Positions 59,901-64,000 of a stretch of DNA of 64,000 bases are shown here, in pieces. Each line of letters starts with the position of its first letter. Position 1 is the first letter of the stretch. The notes below the pieces were generated by a model that worked only from the letters and a program-made list of their open reading frames with translations, was not told the origin of the DNA and did no database searches. The stretch is from Protula sp. h YS-2021 (lineage: Eukaryota; Annelida; Polychaeta; Sabellida; Serpulidae): NCBI GenBank assembly GCA_949752745.1, contig OX457028.1, forward strand, positions 27,182,645 to 27,246,644, in the 5' to 3' direction. The translations under genes and the position numbers were made by a program.

Positions 59901-61899
59901 AAAAACGATACGATATAATTATAGTGTTAAAACTTTATGTGCCAAGAAAAACAACATAAATAAATAAAATCCGTTTTTTTTAGTTGCGAGGCTTAAAGTG
60001 CAACAAAGAAAGAAACTTGATGCAAAAGTCAAAAGGCATAAGGTGTTTTTTTAATTGATTGGAACATATTCATTAATAACAGAACAGAAGCATGGGCTAT
60101 AAATGGTATTTGTAAATTTTTATCGGGAATTATGAAACAAAGTGGTTTGTTTCTTTGACCTTACACTCAAGGACACTCGATTCACCGTGAAGAAAAGATG
60201 TTATTATTTCATGCCTTGCGATACAGAATTTAGCTTGGGATGCAAGAATGGGGTTACACAACGCTGCCCCTGCGTGCACGAATTTAATTGATGTCATCTT
60301 AACTCTGCGCATCAAATAAAAAAGGCGAAAAAAAAGCAAAAAAAAAAAAAAAAAAAGAGGTATAACTCATACAGTGAACAGTGCAGAGTTGACGGGCTGT
60401 ATTATCGTCGAATAAATGTGATATATTTATTCCTTGTGTAGTGTAAGGGCATGAAGTCTTATGAAAGCCCTTTCATTGTTACAGCATGTCATTCTGTACA
60501 GTCACACTGTAATCTTAACTGCAATGAATTGAACATCAAATACATAGTCACCAGCAACTGCGTCCCCTCCCCCCTGCCCCATTCGTGCCCCCCCCCTCCC
60601 CCACCCACCAACTTCCTCTGTCATTTAAGAAGGAATTTGTTTTTTTTTTTGGATGACATAGAAAGTCCTAAGGGGGGAATGGGGTGTGTTACTGATATGC
60701 CATGTAAGAAATGGGAACTGATGAGGTGATTGTACGAGCGGTGTACACTGAAATACATCAAGTGTCGCCCACAGCAGTATCATCACCCCAATAACTTCAT
60801 CCCGGCAAAAATAGCACTTATCAAACACACATAAATTCTATCCCAAATGCAGGGAAATTGTAATATTCTATGTTAATTAAAAGCGTTGGTTAATTTAATT
60901 CCTTGAATGAGTTATTGTACACTTTTAGACATAAAGTGATCTAATGCATTTCAGCCCGGTGGAGACAAGGTAATGTCATAATCAAAACAACAAAACGTTC
61001 GTTCACTTAAATGCAATGTCGTTTAACACTGAAACCCTGTAACTACGCATTAGACAAGGAACAAGGCAAAGCCTTTTTCTCCGGTCCCTCCCCCCTACCC
61101 ACAGCCTTGCATCCTCCCCTCTACCCCTGGCATCATGTTCATCGTGAAATTTTGCAGCAGTTATATTCAATATTGTTCAATAATATGCTCCATTGTGATT
61201 TACTATATTCGCTCGTGTTGTGTCTCTAACTGCGTAGTATCTCTACAGTGCAAACCCCGCCCCCTACCCCCACCCCCTACCCCCCACCCCGCTCCCCACC
61301 CCCACCACCCCAGCTACCTCACAGCCTATCTCAGTGACGACAAGGTCTCGGCCGTAATTAAGGAGCACGAGCGAATATGTAATTTATTTAATATTATTTG
61401 ATAAATGCAATAAAATTTATATATTATTGGATGTGCATAAAAATGCTTGCCGAAGAATAATACTGTTGTCAGTTAAACGGCATGAATTATGACAAGCTTA
61501 CTGCAACTAAAAAGGCTTGAATTTACAGCTGTCTTTTTGTTGCTTGCTGAATTTTATTCTGATAATATATTTTTTTGAAAATTGAATTGCAATTAAAAGA
61601 ATTTTCGTGATGCGCAATCTTGGGTTGCAATCCAACATGTTATGACTCATCCCAATTTATGAATTTTGTGCGTCTCGTAGCATTGGAAGAAACCGGTAAG
61701 TTTAATGGTCAAAATTATCGAAATTGTGCAGATTCAATAACTCGGCAGTGAAGATTTTACTGTCTCGGTTCTGCCGTGAAAAAGTCCGGGATTCTCGAGT
61801 GCCAAGTATATGTAGATGTTAAATAATCGATAAGTTAGCACATTTAAAATGTGCTTTGACGTCACCATTTTAAGTGAAGGTGCCATGGGAAGCAGTGGT

Positions 61900-62500
61900 A
61901 TAATTATCCCCCGCGGAACGGAGGGGTATAGTTTTGAACTTTTCGGTCTGTACGTCTGTCTGTCTGTCGAGCCGGCTGTCCGTCTGTCACGCTTCAGTCT
62001 CACGCGTCTTCAGGCCACATTAATAGATAGATTTGTTTCAAATTTTGTACATGGCTTCTCTGGACCCTTCCGCAGTGCAGTGACCAAGAATTTTCCGGTT
62101 GGGCAAAAAATTCACAAAATGGCGGAAAATCGGCACTGGACTTAACGTATATACGGCATTCTCACGCGCCTACAGGCCACATTAATAGATGGATTCGTTT
62201 CAAATTATGTACACGGCTTATCTGGACCCTTCCGCAGTGCAGTGAACAAGAATTTTCCGGATCGGAAAAAAATTGACAAAATGGCGGACTTTTGAAAACA
62301 GGCACTGGACTTAGCGTATATACAAGCTGCATTTATAGGTGGATTCGTTTCAAATTTTGTACACTGCTTCTCTGGACCCTTCCGCAGTGCAGTGACCAAG
62401 AATTTTCCGGATGGGGCTTGACAAAATGGTGGATTTTTCAAAATCGGCGCTGTACTTAGCGTACCTACGACAGTCTCACGCGCCTACTGGTTAATGGATT
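61900..62500. repeat. Dispersed repeat with ~160-bp subunits, opposite orientation
   Basis: Begins ATCCCCCGCGGAACGGAGGGG, then GTCTGTCTGTCTGTC, followed by three to four copies of a unit with GGACCCTTCCGCAGTGCAGT, AAGAATTTTCCGG and ACAAAATGGCGG. The order (C-rich terminus, CTGT tract, repeated body) mirrors the element at 59508-59900 read on the other strand. Confidence 0.75.
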
Positions 62501-63246
62501 GATTCGTTTAAATGTTAGACACTACCTCTACCTATCCTTCCACTTTTAAATTTTGCGTAGTCAACACGCAACAGCCTTACACACACCATGTCCCCCACGG
62601 GGGATAGACGTACTCCTCGAGACGTAGTCAAGTTCTCTTTATATGTTTGTTTGATATCACAGAAAAAAGAACCTGTTGCTTTGCTTTTGTTTCTATGCTG
62701 TAGTGTAGCTTAACAGTATCCAGCATAAGAAGTACTGGGTACTTTGAAGTACTTAAAAGTACCTGGTACTCACCATATTCCTACACTCTTTTCTTTGTCT
62801 TGAGTAAAGATAGTATTTTGCACAAGAGTGTTATTTTCTGAAAGAAAAGTAGGCTATCTGAGAAAGGCTATAAATAAGATTTATTAATTACGATAAGCAT
62901 GAATATTTTACATTTTTTACTTTTAGAAACAAACACAATGATAAATCGTGCTTTCCTTACGTGATACATACTGCGAGCTATTATCTTGAAAATCACAGGT
63001 TTCACGTTACCAGAAAATGTATTTTTTGCAGTTAAGTGCCATTATTCAATTTGAGAGAAAAAAACTTCTTCGCACAGTTTAATTAAGTGTTTTCTTTTAT
63101 AGATTATTAATCATCGAAAAACCAAACGAAATATGAGCTGTCCGAAAAGTTTGTTGAAGATCATCAATTCAGAAGCTATACTTTTTTTCTAAAACAACAT
63201 TTTTTGTGTCTTTTAACTACTTATTTGCTTATATTAATGCTCCCCC

Positions 63247-63248
<2 letters not shown>

Positions 63249-63306
<58 letters not shown>
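63249..63306. repeat. (AT)n microsatellite
   Basis: Pure AT dinucleotide tract. Confidence 0.97.
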
Positions 63307-63311
<5 letters not shown>

Positions 63312-63554
63312 GCAAAATTTTTTCCATGATCTGTTTGTGTTTGACAACGACTCGGCTCTTTCTGTGTGAAATGAAATAATAGTAGCCAGTTCTGCTTGAC
63401 TTGTCAGGGTAACCGATTTTGAATCAAGTGAATGTGAAATGGTTTCGATGCCAAACAACCTCAGTTCTACGGTGATGCATATTCCTTTTGCTTAGCGTGT
63501 TTCGCTTTTTTTATTATTTAAGCTTCATTTTGTGTTGCTGTCTTTAGTCACTGT

Positions 63555-63630
63555 TTTGGCCACTATTTTTGGCCACACTTTTTGGCCACTATTTTTGGCC
63601 ACACTTTTTGGCCACTATTTTTCGCCACAG
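63555..63630. repeat. ~25-bp repeat of GGCCACTATTTTTGGCCAC
   Basis: Three copies of TTTTGGCCACTATTTTTGGCCACA. Nothing else is seen around it. Confidence 0.85.
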
Positions 63631-64000
63631 GCTTATAATTAATGTAGCCAGACAAGCAAACTCTTGTTGTTGGTTATCGTGAAAATGTGTGGAAGTGCCC
63701 GTAACATAGTCACAGTTGATTGCGTTAATTATTGAGGACTGTTCCAGAAGTTTGAAGTGTGTAGGAAACCAACCGAAATCGGACACGCTCCCATGAAGGT
63801 CAAGTTTTGGCCCCCTTCGTCCCATCATTCTCTACCCCGGTATTCATAAAAGTTAGCTGTGCAGTTAACTCTAATCCTAAAAGCGAAAATCTGTTGATAT
63901 GGCTGTATGATGCAAACAGTCTCGGATGGATTTTCATTTGTTAAATATGTTAAATTCAATCATTAACTTTCGGATGCGGTGATTGCCAACAGAGCAGTTG

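Larger units (their letters stand above)
58374..64000. other. Distal region without recognised exons
   Basis: I find no further cadherin exon here. The region contains dispersed repeats listed separately plus AT-rich single-copy sequence, and is most simply the next large intron of the cadherin gene. Confidence 0.45.

Noticed and set aside
61135..61401. Possible exon (PSYLTAYLSDDKVSAVIKEH)
   Set aside because: Follows a Pro-rich poly-C tract, has no clear splice borders and no cadherin motif; likely chance.

Overview
The window is animal genomic DNA, most likely from a lophotrochozoan (a mollusc or similar). The genes are split by GT-AG introns, there is no operon structure, introns are long and AT-rich, and minisatellites, MITE-like elements and satellite DNA are abundant. 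I assign no species.

Layout. At 1.85-3.27 kb (+) is a three-exon gene for a 180-residue basic/aromatic protein that looks like an axonemal microtubule inner protein. At 4.2-6.9 kb is a satellite array of 41-bp monomers arranged in an exact 697-bp higher-order unit. At 7.34-9.23 kb (-) is a three-exon gene for a MID49/MID51 (MIEF)-like mitochondrial outer-membrane protein with a nucleotidyltransferase fold. At 10.36-16.56 kb (+) is a tentative two-exon gene for a 67-residue protein. Its intron carries a MITE and a 4.2-kb element with about 1.45-kb terminal inverted repeats, 6-bp target duplications and one zinc-finger gene, here proposed to be a Maverick/Polinton derivative.

From 16.59 to 37.64 kb (+) lies a complete Flightless-I (FLII) gene. 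I resolve 33 exons with consistent splice phases, encoding about 1237 residues of leucine-rich repeats plus gelsolin-like repeats. Several FLII exon boundaries sit inside tandem duplications that copy the splice site itself. From 40.8 to 44.7 kb is a composite minisatellite region. From 45.5 to 58.4 kb (+) are four exons of the N-terminal end of a cadherin resembling protocadherin-15/Cad99C, whose remainder lies beyond the window. The last 5.6 kb holds repeats only, as far as I can see.

How it fits together. The MIEF-like gene and FLII lie divergently, close together. From memory, human MIEF2 and FLII are also adjacent and divergent on chromosome 17p11.2, so this may be a very old gene pair. 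The MIEF-like protein keeps the acidic nucleotidyltransferase residues that vertebrate MIEF proteins have lost. The inverted-repeat element between the two genes is the most unusual structure seen: each end carries seven perfect TGACGTCA palindromes, 163-bp subrepeats and an array of GAACATGTTC palindromes around one zinc-finger gene.
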